From Verminephrobacter eiseniae EF01-2 (GTDB lineage Bacteria > Pseudomonadota > Gammaproteobacteria > Burkholderiales > Burkholderiaceae_C), in contig NC_008786.1 of assembly GCF_000015565.1 (NCBI RefSeq), forward strand, positions 2,790,001 through 2,854,000: DNA of 64,000 nt, written 5' to 3'. Positions within the stretch are counted from its first letter, which is position 1. Every line of letters begins with the position of its first letter. A model generated the notes under the pieces. The model saw nothing but the letters and a program-made list of their open reading frames with translations, searched no databases and was not told the origin of the DNA. Below, piece by piece: positions 17,045 to 25,329 of this stretch. A program made the position numbers and the translations under genes.

Positions 17045-18115
17045 TCAGGCGTCATGCAATGCAGTCGCCGCCCGGGCCGGCGGACGCAGCGGATGGGCCT
17101 GCCCGGCGCTCCAGTGCAGTTGCACCGCCTGCCCCACCGGGTAAGGGCGCGCGGCAAACGCCGCCTCGGACAGCATCACCGAGTACGCCGCCGTGTCGTT
17201 GGCCGACAGGGCCAGGCCCTGCTGTTGCAGGCCCAGCAGCACATGGCTGCCCTGGTACTCGACATCGGTCACCACGGCCTGCATGCGCTGCGCATCCCGG
17301 GGCAGATCGGCCTCGGCGGGCGCCAATTGCAGGTGGTCGGCGCGCACGCCCACCAAGCCTGCGGGCGTGTCGATCACGTTGTGCCCGCCCATGAAGCGCG
17401 CCACGAACTCGTTGGCCGGCCGGTTGTAGACCTCGTGCGGCGTGCCTGCCTGCTCGATCACGCCGTGGTTCATCACCACCATGGTGTCGGCCAGGGCCAT
17501 GGCCTCTTGCTGCGAGTGCGTCACATGGATGAAGGTCAGGCCCAGCTCCTGTTGCCAGCGGCGCAGTTCGGCCCGCATCTGGCTGCGCAGAAACGGGTCG
17601 AGCGCCGACAGCGGCTCGTCGAGCAACAGCACGCGCGGGCGGGTGATCAGCGCGCGGGCCAGGGCCACGCGCTGCTGCTGTCCGCCCGACAACTGTGCCG
17701 GCTTGCGCTCGGCCAGATGCCCCATGGCCACGCGCCCGAGCAGATCGCGCGCCCGGGCTTGGCGCTCGGCCCGGCCCAGGCCCTGCATCTTCAGGCTGAA
17801 AGCCACATTGTCCAGCGCCGACAGGTGCGGGAACAGCGCAAAGCTCTGAAACATCATGGCCGTGCCGCGCGCAGCGGCGGGCAGGTCGGTGATGTCGCGC
17901 TCATCGAGCAGGATGCTCCCGCTGCTCACCGACTCATGCCCGGCAATCATGCGCAGCGTGGTGCTCTTGCCGCAGCCCGAAGGGCCCAGCAGACAGCAGT
18001 AGCTGCCGCTGGCAATGCGCAGGTCGATGGCATCGACCGCCGGCTTGCCCGGGGCATAGCGTTTGGTCAGCGCGCTCAGTTCAATGGCTGCAGGGGCGGT
18101 GGTCTGGGCTGGCAT
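17045..18115 (-). CDS. ABC importer ATPase (PotA-like)
   Basis: A 356-residue nucleotide-binding subunit. Walker A is GPSGCGKST (near residue 43), the Q-loop is MFQSFALFPH, the signature is LSGGQQQRVALARAL, Walker B is VLLLDEPLSALD, and the switch His is in FIHVTHSQQEA. A C-terminal TOBE-type domain (GVRADHLQL near 252) follows. Start 18115 gives the family N-terminus; an ATG at 18139 is possible. It is the first gene of the leftward importer operon and lies just below the dyad at 18145-18183. Confidence 0.9.
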   Translation of the reverse strand: MPAQTTAPAAIELSALTKRYAPGKPAVDAIDLRIASGSYCCLLGPSGCGKSTTLRMIAGHESVSSGSILLDERDITDLPAAARGTAMMFQSFALFPHLSALDNVAFSLKMQGLGRAERQARARDLLGRVAMGHLAERKPAQLSGGQQQRVALARALITRPRVLLLDEPLSALDPFLRSQMRAELRRWQQELGLTFIHVTHSQQEAMALADTMVVMNHGVIEQAGTPHEVYNRPANEFVARFMGGHNVIDTPAGLVGVRADHLQLAPAEADLPRDAQRMQAVVTDVEYQGSHVLLGLQQQGLALSANDTAAYSVMLSEAAFAARPYPVGQAVQLHWSAGQAHPLRPPARAATALHDA

Positions 18116-18144
18116 GCCATGGCTCCATACAAGTCCCATGCCAG

Positions 18145-18183
18145 ATTTTGTACACAGTGCATGCACCGTTCTGTATACAAAAT
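18145..18183. promoter_or_regulatory. Dyad operator-like site upstream of the importer operon
   Basis: Two 13-bp arms, ATTTTGTACACAG (18145-18157) and CTGTATACAAAAT (18171-18183), form an inverted repeat with one mismatch and a 13-bp spacer. Each arm contains a TTGTATACAA-like core of the kind bound by FCD-type GntR regulators. It lies 30 bp upstream of the ATPase start. The operon encodes a GntR-FCD protein, so this is the likely autoregulatory operator (inference). Confidence 0.65.
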
Positions 18184-18292
18184 CACCGAAATGGGGAATC
18201 GGTGCCCGGGCCTGCCCCAAACGGATGCCGGGCGGTCACCGTCGATGCGGCCCGTGCGCTGGCGGGCGTTGCCGGCAGCGCGTTGCGTATCT

Positions 18293-18320
18293 TTGCCTGC
18301 TTGCCTGCTTGCCTGCTTGC
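18293..18320. repeat. 8-bp tandem repeat TTGCCTGC
   Basis: Three exact copies (18293-18316) and a partial fourth. It lies 43 bp upstream of the start of the small membrane protein gene at 18363, in its promoter or leader. Confidence 0.85.
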
Positions 18321-18362
18321 CGGTCTGCCGGCGCGGGCGAGGTTCATAAGACAATACCGGCC

Positions 18363-18785
18363 ATGAATTTGCGCAATGTCTTGCTGCCTTTGGCTGCCGT
18401 GGGTCTGCCGGGGTTTGGTTTTGCCGCCTATGGCTGGGCCGGTGTGCTGGCCGTGGTCGGCGCGATGGTCATGTGGGGGTTGCTGCATTTCACGCGGCTC
18501 GTGGCCGTGATGAAGAAAACCGCCAGGCGCCCGATGGGCTATGTGGGCAGCGCCGTCATGCTCAACGCCCGGCTCCGCAAAGGTGTGGACATGATGCATG
18601 TGCTGGCGCTGACGCAGGCGCTGGGGGAGATGTTGTCGGCGGCGGATGCGCAGCCCGAGGTCTATCGCTGGACCGACGCCAGCCAGTCGCATGTGACCTG
18701 CGAGTTTCGCCACGGCAAGCTGGTGTCCTGGGTCTTGTTCCGGCCGCAGGACGGCAACGCCAGCCCGCCGCCCGCTGCCCCGTAA
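18363..18785 (+). CDS. Small membrane protein, unknown function
   Basis: A 140-residue protein with two N-terminal hydrophobic helices (NVLLPLAAVGLPGFGFAAYG and GVLAVVGAMVMWGLLHF) and a basic, then polar C-terminal domain ending Pro/Ala-rich. I do not recognise a named family; the position directly before ilvE suggests a conserved gene-neighbour. The start at 18363 is the ATG that begins the hydrophobic region; the frame upstream is repeat DNA. Confidence 0.65.
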   Translation: MNLRNVLLPLAAVGLPGFGFAAYGWAGVLAVVGAMVMWGLLHFTRLVAVMKKTARRPMGYVGSAVMLNARLRKGVDMMHVLALTQALGEMLSAADAQPEVYRWTDASQSHVTCEFRHGKLVSWVLFRPQDGNASPPPAAP

Positions 18786-18827
18786 AATTGCGCTTTTGCG
18801 CCCTGCAAACCCGGCAAAGGAATATCC

Positions 18828-19769
18828 ATGAGCCCCGTAGTTCCCTCGATGGCCGATCGTGACGGCAAGATCTGGATGGACGGCCAGATGGTCGATTGGC
18901 GCGATGCCAAGGTCCATGTGCTGACCCACACCCTGCATTACGGCTGCGGCGCCTTCGAGGGCCTGCGCGCCTACAAGACGGCCGACGGCACGACCGCCAT
19001 CTTCCGCCTGCATGAGCACACCGAGCGGCTGTTCAACAGCACAAAAATCCTGCGCATGCAACTGCCGTTCAGCCGCGATGAGGTGAACCAGGCGCAACGG
19101 GCGGTGGTGCGGGAGAACCGGCTCGACGCCTGTTACCTGCGGCCATTGGCTTGGATCGGCTCGCAAAAACTGGGGGTCTCGCCCAAGGGCAACCAGATCC
19201 ATTTGATGGTGGCGGCCTGGGCCTGGGGCGCCTACCTGGGCGAGGAGGGCATGCGGCGCGGCATCCGCGTCAAGACCAGCAGCTACACGCGCCACCATGT
19301 GAACATCACGATGACGCAGGCCAAGGCGGTGAGCAATTACACCAACTCCATCCTGGCCAACATGGAGGCCGTCGATGATGGTTACGACGAGGCGCTGCTG
19401 CTCGACAGCACGGGCTTTGTCAGCGAAGGCGCCGGCGAGAATGTGTTCGTGGTCAAGGACGGCGTGATCTACACCCCCGATCTGTCGGCCGGCGCGCTCA
19501 ATGGCATCACCCGCAACACGGTGTTCCATATCGCCAAGGATCTGGGGCTGGAGATCGTCCCAAAGCGCATCACGCGCGACGAGATCTACATCGCTGACGA
19601 GGCTTTCTTCACCGGCACGGCGGCCGAGGTGACGCCGATCCGCGAGCTCGATCGGATAGAGATCGGCAGCGGCAGCCGGGGCCCTGTCACCGAAAAGATC
19701 CAGGGCGCTTTCTTTGACATCGTCAACGGCCGCAATGCCCATTACGCCCATTGGCTCACCAAGGTCTGA
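18828..19769 (+). CDS. ilvE: Branched-chain amino acid aminotransferase
   Basis: A 313-residue class IV PLP aminotransferase. Marks are YGCGAFEGLRAY (near residue 38), the Schiff-base Lys in QAKAVSNYTNS (near 163), and the family signature around EGAGENVFVV (near 201), followed by NGITRNTVF and FFTGTAAEVTPI. It makes or degrades Val, Leu and Ile. A zinc-ribbon gene follows with its ATG overlapping this stop codon (TGATG). Confidence 0.93.
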   Translation: MSPVVPSMADRDGKIWMDGQMVDWRDAKVHVLTHTLHYGCGAFEGLRAYKTADGTTAIFRLHEHTERLFNSTKILRMQLPFSRDEVNQAQRAVVRENRLDACYLRPLAWIGSQKLGVSPKGNQIHLMVAAWAWGAYLGEEGMRRGIRVKTSSYTRHHVNITMTQAKAVSNYTNSILANMEAVDDGYDEALLLDSTGFVSEGAGENVFVVKDGVIYTPDLSAGALNGITRNTVFHIAKDLGLEIVPKRITRDEIYIADEAFFTGTAAEVTPIRELDRIEIGSGSRGPVTEKIQGAFFDIVNGRNAHYAHWLTKV

Positions 19770-19981
19770 TGCCCATGCCGCAAGCCATCGTTGAACTGCC
19801 GGCCCGGGAACTGAACGCGCAGGGCGGCGTTTTTTGCCCCAACCCCCGGGCCGACATGCCGTTGTGGAACAACCACCCCAAGGTGTATCTGGATGTCGCC
19901 CGCACGGGCCAGGCCAAGTGCCCTTATTGCGGGACGGTGTACCGCTTGCAGGCCGGCGCGCCTGCGCCTGCCGGGCACTGA
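19769..19981 (+). CDS. Small zinc-ribbon protein (zf-CHCC type)
   Basis: A 70-residue protein with one zinc site made from FCPNP (Cys near 23), a histidine in NNHPKVYLD, and CPYCGTVYRL near 51-54. This is the zinc-finger CHCC arrangement, related to a mitochondrial complex I accessory subunit. Translation is probably coupled to ilvE by the TGATG overlap. The function in bacteria is not established. Confidence 0.82.
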   Translation: MPMPQAIVELPARELNAQGGVFCPNPRADMPLWNNHPKVYLDVARTGQAKCPYCGTVYRLQAGAPAPAGH

Positions 19982-19984
19982 TCG

Positions 19985-20797
19985 ATGTCCGAGGCCGGCG
20001 CAGCGCCGCCGCCCACGTTGACGGTGGCGGTGCTGACCCACAACGAGGCGCACCGCATCGAAGCCTGTCTGCGCAGCGCCGCTTTTGCCGACCAGTTGCT
20101 GGTGGTCGACAGCGGCAGCGAGGACGACACCGTGGCCATGGCCCGCGCGCTGGGCGCCGAGGTTCATAGCGCGCCGGACTGGCAGGGCTTTGCCGTGCAG
20201 CGCAACCGGCTGCTGGCGCATGCGCGCGGCGACTATGTGTTCTTTCTCGATGCCGATGAGGTGATGACGCCGGATTTTGCGCGCGAGTTGCAGGCCATCG
20301 TGCGCTCGGGCGCGCAGGCGGTCTGGAGCATACGCTGGCGCATCGTGGCCTTTGGGCATGAGCTCAGGCGCTTTCGCGCGCAATCGTATATCGAGCGCCT
20401 GTTCGTGCGCGCCCTGCTCGAGGAATACACCGGCGTGGTGCACGAGCAGGCCCGTCTGTACCCGCTGCCCGGCGGCGCTGCCGTGCCGCGCCGGCGCATC
20501 GAGGCGCGGCTGCTGCATTACTCGCGCACCACGGTGCGGGGCAGCCTGGAAAAGCTCACCCAGTATGCGATGCTCGGGGCGGCCAAGCGCGCCGGGCAGG
20601 GCCGGCGGGGCGGCGTGCTGCGCGGCCTGGCCTCGGGGCTGTGGATGTTCTTGCGCCTGTATCTGGTGCGCCTGGGTTTTCTGTGTGGCGGGGCGGGCTT
20701 TCTGTACTGCCTGTTCGTGGCGCTGGAGGCTTTTTTTCGCCATGCAGCGCTGTACTACGACCGCGACAGTCTGACGGGGCGGGTGATCCGCCGATGA
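19985..20797 (+). CDS. Family 2 glycosyltransferase, LPS core (WaaE-like)
   Basis: A 270-residue GT2 enzyme. The nucleotide-sugar fold is marked by VAVLTHNEAHRIEACLRS (near residue 14), VVDSGSEDDTV, and the metal-binding FFLDADEVM (D-x-D near 86-88). A C-terminal hydrophobic stretch (FLRLYLVRLGFLCGGAGFLY) may anchor it to the inner membrane. It resembles the LPS core glucosyltransferases next to lipid A-core genes. The O-antigen ligase-like gene overlaps its stop by 4 bp. Confidence 0.85.
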   Translation: MSEAGAAPPPTLTVAVLTHNEAHRIEACLRSAAFADQLLVVDSGSEDDTVAMARALGAEVHSAPDWQGFAVQRNRLLAHARGDYVFFLDADEVMTPDFARELQAIVRSGAQAVWSIRWRIVAFGHELRRFRAQSYIERLFVRALLEEYTGVVHEQARLYPLPGGAAVPRRRIEARLLHYSRTTVRGSLEKLTQYAMLGAAKRAGQGRRGGVLRGLASGLWMFLRLYLVRLGFLCGGAGFLYCLFVALEAFFRHAALYYDRDSLTGRVIRR

Positions 20798-22041
20798 CTG
20801 CGCAGCGCTGGTTCGAACGCTGCGCGAACTGCGGCGCTTTCATGCTTGCGGGGCTGGCGCTGTGGCTGCCCTCGGGGTATTCCTACGGCGCGGCCCTGCT
20901 GCTGCTCACGGCCGTGGTCAGCGCCCCGTGGTGGTGCCGCAGTCCTGCGCCGCGTGCCGCATGGTGGCTGGCGCTGGTGTTTGCCTGCATGGCGGTGCTG
21001 TGGATGCTCGACATGGACGCCACCGGGGACTGGGGCAGCATGGATCGGCCGCTCAAGTATCTGCTGGCATTGCCGTGCATCTTCTGTCTGATGCGCTTTG
21101 CGCCGCATGCCTCCTGCCTGTGGACCGGGATTGCGCTGGGGGCCGCCGGCGGCGGGCTGATAGGGTTGTACCAGACGCAGTGGCAGGGCTTGTCGCGTGC
21201 CAATGGCTTTACCAACGCGATTCAGTACGGCGACCTGAGCCTGCTGCTGGCGCTGATGAGCGGGCTGCTGCTGCTGGTGCAATACCGGCGCTGGCAGCCG
21301 TGGCAGCGCTGGCTGCTGGCGCTCGCCGTGCTGCTGGGCGGGGTCGGCTCCGCGCTCTCCCAGTCCCGTGGGGGGTGGCTGGCGCTGGTGCTGGTGCTGC
21401 CGGTGTCGGCCTGGCTGCTGGCGCGCACGATAGGGCCGCGGCGCGTGTGCTGGGGCCTGTGCGCATTGCTGCTGGGGGTCGTCGTATTGGCGCAGATGCC
21501 AGTGGTCGGGCAGCGTTTCGACCAGGCGCGCCAGGAGGTGCAGACTTACCGCGAAATGGGCGATGACAGCAGTTCGGTCGGGCAGCGGCTGGCCCATTGG
21601 CGCCTGGCCTGGGAAATGGGGCGCGAGCGCCCGTTGACCGGCTGGGGCCGAACCGGCTACATGCAAGAAAAAGTGCGCCGCGTGGCGGCCGGGCTGGTCC
21701 GCCCCAGCGTGCTGACGTTCGGCCATGTGCACAATGAGGTGCTGGACCTGTTCGTCAAGCGCGGTATCTTCGGCGTGCTGCTGCTGCTGCTGTTTTATGG
21801 CACTGCGCTGGCGCTGTTTTGGCCCACGGCGGCGCGCATCCGCGATGCAGCGGGAAAGATCGACAAGGAGGCGCTGTCGCTGTGTCTGGTGGGGGTTTCG
21901 ATGCCGCTGTCATACATCGGCTTTGGTTTTACGCAGGTTTTTCTGGCCCACAACAGCGGCAACATGTTCTACCTGTTCATGTGCCCGCTGGTGCTGGCCG
22001 CGTTGCAGCGGCGGCGCAGCGGCGGCCCAGGCCCCTCTTGA
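20794..22041 (+). CDS. O-antigen ligase-like membrane protein (WaaL/Wzy-C family)
   Basis: A 415-residue polytopic protein with about ten hydrophobic segments. The Wzy_C mark SQSRGGWLALVLVLP (near residue 188) is followed by a large periplasmic loop containing GWGRTGYMQEKVRR and the conserved His in FGHVHNEVLDLFVKRG (near 310), then further helices. The family joins O-antigen or other glycans to lipid A-core on the periplasmic side. It lies between two glycosyltransferase genes. Confidence 0.85.
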   Translation: MTAQRWFERCANCGAFMLAGLALWLPSGYSYGAALLLLTAVVSAPWWCRSPAPRAAWWLALVFACMAVLWMLDMDATGDWGSMDRPLKYLLALPCIFCLMRFAPHASCLWTGIALGAAGGGLIGLYQTQWQGLSRANGFTNAIQYGDLSLLLALMSGLLLLVQYRRWQPWQRWLLALAVLLGGVGSALSQSRGGWLALVLVLPVSAWLLARTIGPRRVCWGLCALLLGVVVLAQMPVVGQRFDQARQEVQTYREMGDDSSSVGQRLAHWRLAWEMGRERPLTGWGRTGYMQEKVRRVAAGLVRPSVLTFGHVHNEVLDLFVKRGIFGVLLLLLFYGTALALFWPTAARIRDAAGKIDKEALSLCLVGVSMPLSYIGFGFTQVFLAHNSGNMFYLFMCPLVLAALQRRRSGGPGPS

Positions 22042-22057
22042 CGACAGGGTTTTTTCG

Positions 22058-23101
22058 ATGCACATCCTGCTGGCCAACAACTCGCCCATCCCCGTTTATG
22101 GCTATGGCGGCACCGAGCGCGTGATCTGGGACCTGGGCAAGGCGCTGGTGCAGCAAGGCCACCGCGTGAGCTATCTGGTGCCCCAAGGGTCGCACTGCGA
22201 CTTTGCGCAGTTGCGGCTGCTCCAGCCCGATGTGCCGTGGGAGGAGCAGATTCCGGCCTCGGTAGACATCACGCATTTCCAGTTCAACCCGCGCACCGAT
22301 GTCGACCGCCCCTATCTGGTGACCGAGCATGGCAACGCGCGCAAGCCCCGGCCGCTGCCGCGCAACACGGTGTTCCTCTCGCGCGACCATGCGGCGCGCC
22401 ATGGCTCGACCGAGTTCGTGTACAACGGGCTCGACTGGGACAGCTACGGCCCGGTGGACTTTGGCCGCCCGCGCCCGCAGTACCACTTTCTGGGCAAGGC
22501 CGCCTGGGGGGTGAAGAACCTGCGCGGGGCCATCCGCGTGGCCCATCTGGCCGGTGTCGAGTTGGAGGTTCTGGGCGGCAAGCGCCTGAACTTTCACCGG
22601 GGTCTGCGCTGGACGCTGTCGCGCCGGGTCCACTTTCACGGCATGGTCGGCGGCCCGCGCAAGATGGACTTGCTCAACGCCTCGCGCGGGCTGATCTTTC
22701 CGGTGCGCTGGCACGAGCCTTTCGGGCTGGCCGTGATCGAAAGCCTGTACTTCGGCTGCCCGGTGTTTGCCACGCCCTATGGCGCGTTGCCCGAACTGGT
22801 GCCAGCGCATTGCGGCGTGCTGTCGACCCAGGCCGCCGTGCTGGCCGAGGCGGTGCGCAACAACCGCTTCGACCGGCGCGCCTGCCAGGCGCATGTGCTG
22901 GAGCAGTTCGGCGCGCAACGCATGGCGCGCGACTATCTGCGCATGTACGAGCGCGTGCTGGCCGGCGAGACCATCAACGCCCGGCCCCCCATCATCGAGG
23001 ACCCGTCGCGCGCGCTGCCCTGGAGCAACCTCGGCGCAGCGCGCTCCGGGTGGTTGTCTGCGGGGGCGATCGAGCTCGGGCTCTGGCGCTTTTTCCATTA
23101 G
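22058..23101 (+). CDS. Family 4 glycosyltransferase
   Basis: A 347-residue GT-B enzyme. The N-terminal GYGGTERVIWDLGKAL (near residue 13) is the acceptor-side glycine loop; the C-terminal domain holds FHGMVGGPRK, FPVRWHEPFGLAVIESLYFGCPV with the EPFGLAVIE donor-binding motif (near 230), and TPYGALPELV. It probably adds a sugar to LPS core. Start 22058 is the ATG before HILLANNSPIP. A MITE copy lies 5 bp after its stop. Confidence 0.87.
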   Translation: MHILLANNSPIPVYGYGGTERVIWDLGKALVQQGHRVSYLVPQGSHCDFAQLRLLQPDVPWEEQIPASVDITHFQFNPRTDVDRPYLVTEHGNARKPRPLPRNTVFLSRDHAARHGSTEFVYNGLDWDSYGPVDFGRPRPQYHFLGKAAWGVKNLRGAIRVAHLAGVELEVLGGKRLNFHRGLRWTLSRRVHFHGMVGGPRKMDLLNASRGLIFPVRWHEPFGLAVIESLYFGCPVFATPYGALPELVPAHCGVLSTQAAVLAEAVRNNRFDRRACQAHVLEQFGAQRMARDYLRMYERVLAGETINARPPIIEDPSRALPWSNLGAARSGWLSAGAIELGLWRFFH

Positions 23102-23106
23102 CGCTG

Positions 23107-23267
23107 GTGACGCGTCACCGATCAGATGTCGCAGGCTGCGCGCAGCCATCGGAGCGCAGCGCAAGGCGCATAGCGCGGCCCATACCGAGATGTATTGGCA
23201 AGCGATGCAACGCTGCGATGCGCTTCGATGGCCAGCGCAGACCGACAGATGATCAGTGACGCGACAC
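23107..23267. mobile_element. MITE copy 2 (161 bp), between two convergent genes
   Basis: Same element and orientation as the copy in otnC. The left end reads GTGACGCGTCACCGATCAG and the right end, reverse-complemented, GTGTCGCGTCACTGATCA. The flanks are CTG and CAG, so the TA duplication is not visible. It fills the gap between the glycosyltransferase stop and the 3' end of the broken nitronate monooxygenase gene, where its inverted ends could act as a two-way terminator (inference). Confidence 0.85.
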
Positions 23268-23276
23268 CAGGCGCGA

Positions 23277-24118
23277 TCAACGCAGCAGCGCGCGCGCCTG
23301 CCGGTCGATGCGCGTAATCAGCCCGGCAGCGCCTGGCAGGTCATGCACCAGACCCACGACCTCGCCCACGGTGGCATGCGCTGCGCCGTAGTCGCCGGCC
23401 TGCACGCCGGCCTCGTACACCGCCCGCGCCGCATCGGGCGCGGCGCGCAGCGCGTCGATCTGCGCCTCCCAGTGCCTGTGCAGCGCGTTGCGAATCGCGC
23501 GAAAGTCATAAGGCGCAGGCCAGTCCTTGCGCCGCAGGATGTCAAACACCGGGCTGCGGGCCGTGCCGTCACCGTCGGTTTGCAGCGCCAGTTCCTTGGC
23601 GCCCTGCGCCGCCAGGCTCTCGGCCGTGGCCCACAGGCGCGAGCCGAGCAGCGCGCCATCGGCGCCCAGCATCAGGGCCGCCGCCAGGCCGCGCCCATCG
23701 CCAATGCCGCCTGCGGCCAGCAGCAGCGTCTCGGGCGCATGGGCGGCGAGCCAGTCGGCGAACTCCGGCACCAAGGTCATCGTGGCCCGGCCATCGAGCG
23801 CGTTCATGCCGTGGCCTCCGGCCTCGGCGCCCTGGGCCACGATCACCTGCGCGCCCGCTTGCACGGCCTGGGGCAATGGCTCCAGGCGCTGCACCTGGCA
23901 GATCAGCGCGGCGCCGCTGCGCCGTATGCGCGCTGCATAGGGGCCCGGATCGCCAAACGACAGCAGCACGGCCCGGGGGCGTTGCGCGGGCGCCAAGTCG
24001 AGCAGCCAGTCCAGCGCCGAGGCGTCCTCGTCGAGTTTCCATGTGATGAAGCCGCAGCCGATACGGCCCGTTTCTGCCGCTTGCAGCGCCAACCCGTATT
24101 CGCGCCGGGTCCAGGCTA
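23277..24118 (-). pseudogene. Nitronate monooxygenase-like gene, 5' end lost to IS insertion
   Basis: About 280 residues match the FMN-dependent nitronate monooxygenase/2-nitropropane dioxygenase family: GCGFITWKL near the left, AVLLSFGDPGPYA, VQAGAQVIVAQGAEAGGHG (flavin phosphate loop and catalytic-His region), LLAAGGIGDGRGLAAALMLGADGALLGSR. The first 50-60 residues, with the initial barrel strand, are missing because an IS630-type element abuts at 24119. The sequence beyond the element (25231 on) does not supply the missing 5' part, so that part was lost. Confidence 0.85.
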
Positions 24119-25230
24119 GTCCACCGCACCATTGAAACAACACCCCGTTTGTGGTTAAATGCAACGCATGGGAAAAATGAATCTGACCGACGCCGAGCGA
24201 GACAAATTGCTGACTGCCACGCGTAGCCGCACGGCGCGCGTGGCGGACGTGCGCAGGGCCAAGCTGATCCTCATGCTCGAAGAGGGTCAGTCGCGCGACA
24301 CCATCATGCAAAGGCTCGAATGCGACTCGCGTTTCATCTCCCGCTGGTCCAGCCGCTTTCTCAGCGAGCGCCTGGCGGGCATGTACGCCCGGCATCCGGG
24401 ACGCGCGCCCAAGCAGCCACCGGCCAAACTGGAGGCGCGGGTGCTCAACTACACGCTCAGGCGCAAGCCGAGCGATGGCTCCACGCACTGGAGCAGCTAC
24501 AAGCTGTCGGCTGAACTTGGCGACGTATCCGTTTCTGCGGTTCAGCGCATCTGGCGCAAGCACAACGTGCGAGCGCAAAGACTGGATCGACACATGGTGT
24601 CCAACGACCCGGACTTCGAGACCAAGGCGGCCGATGTGATCGGGCTGTACCTCAATCCACCGGCGCACGCCGTGGTGTTCTGCGTCGATGAGAAGACCGC
24701 CATCCAGGCACTCGATCGCAAGGACCGGATGCTTCCGTTGTCGCCAGGGCGTGCCGAGAGCCACGGATTCGAGTACAAGAGAAACGGCACACTGAGCTTG
24801 TTCGCGGCGCTGAACACCGCCACCGGCCAGGTGCTGGGCAAGACCGCGGCGCGCCACACCAGCGAGCAATTCGTCGCCTTCCTTACCGACATCGTCGCCA
24901 GCCAGTGCCAGCGGCAGGAGATCCATGTCATCTGCGACAACGTCAGCAGCCACAAGAGCCAGCGCGTGCGGGACTTCCTTGTACGGCACGGCAACGTGCG
25001 CATGCACTTCACACCCACGTACTCGTCGTGGCTGAACCAGGTGGAGAACTGGTTCTCGCGCATTGAGCGTGATGTCATAACCCGCGGCGTATTTACCTCG
25101 GTGAAGGACTTGGGGCGAAAGCTGATGCGCTACATCCGCGAACACAACAAGAATCCCAAGCCCATCAAGTGGAAGTACGACGATCCATGAAGGCGCATTC
25201 GACAGGTGCTTATTCAATGATGCAGTGAAC
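24119..25230 (+). mobile_element. IS630-family element, type A copy 1 (1112 bp)
   Basis: The boundaries come from comparison with the inverted copy at 61707-62818, which has the same length. The ends are GTCCACCGCACCATTGAA (left) and, reverse-complemented, GTTCACTGCATCATTGAATA (right). TA flanks both sides, as C-TA and TA-G. The left flank is the nitronate monooxygenase gene and the right flank an unrelated reading frame, so the copy sits at a rearrangement junction. Confidence 0.9.
24159..25190 (+). CDS. IS630-family transposase (type A copy 1)
   Basis: A 343-residue DDE transposase. An N-terminal helix-turn-helix region (RRAKLILMLEEGQSRDTIMQRL) precedes the catalytic domain, with Asp in FCVDEKTAIQALDRK, Asp in VICDNVSSHK, and Glu in TPTYSSWLNQVENWF. 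Compared with copy 2 it ends ten residues early because one codon pair reads as TGA (KWKYDDP then stop). All catalytic motifs are present, so it may be active. The first Met is MQRMGKMNL; MNLTDAE is an alternative start. Confidence 0.9.
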   Translation: MQRMGKMNLTDAERDKLLTATRSRTARVADVRRAKLILMLEEGQSRDTIMQRLECDSRFISRWSSRFLSERLAGMYARHPGRAPKQPPAKLEARVLNYTLRRKPSDGSTHWSSYKLSAELGDVSVSAVQRIWRKHNVRAQRLDRHMVSNDPDFETKAADVIGLYLNPPAHAVVFCVDEKTAIQALDRKDRMLPLSPGRAESHGFEYKRNGTLSLFAALNTATGQVLGKTAARHTSEQFVAFLTDIVASQCQRQEIHVICDNVSSHKSQRVRDFLVRHGNVRMHFTPTYSSWLNQVENWFSRIERDVITRGVFTSVKDLGRKLMRYIREHNKNPKPIKWKYDDP

Positions 25231-25232
25231 TA

Positions 25233-25316
25233 GGCCATGTGGTGTCGAGGAGCCCGGCATTGGAATTGCGCGCGGCAGGCCCCAGCAACCAGTTCGTCGC
25301 GCTGCGCGCCACTATT
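25233..25316 (+). pseudogene. 3' tail of an unrecognised gene, cut by the IS
   Basis: Directly after the IS border a frame runs to TGA at 25314-25316 and encodes a tail ending ELRAAGPSNQFVALRATI. It looks like a real C-terminus and stops 13 bp before the DUF262 gene, as an operon partner would. It could be the end of a methylase or specificity subunit, but it is too short to assign. The rest was lost at the IS junction. Confidence 0.45.
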
Positions 25317-25329
25317 TGAGGGACACAAG

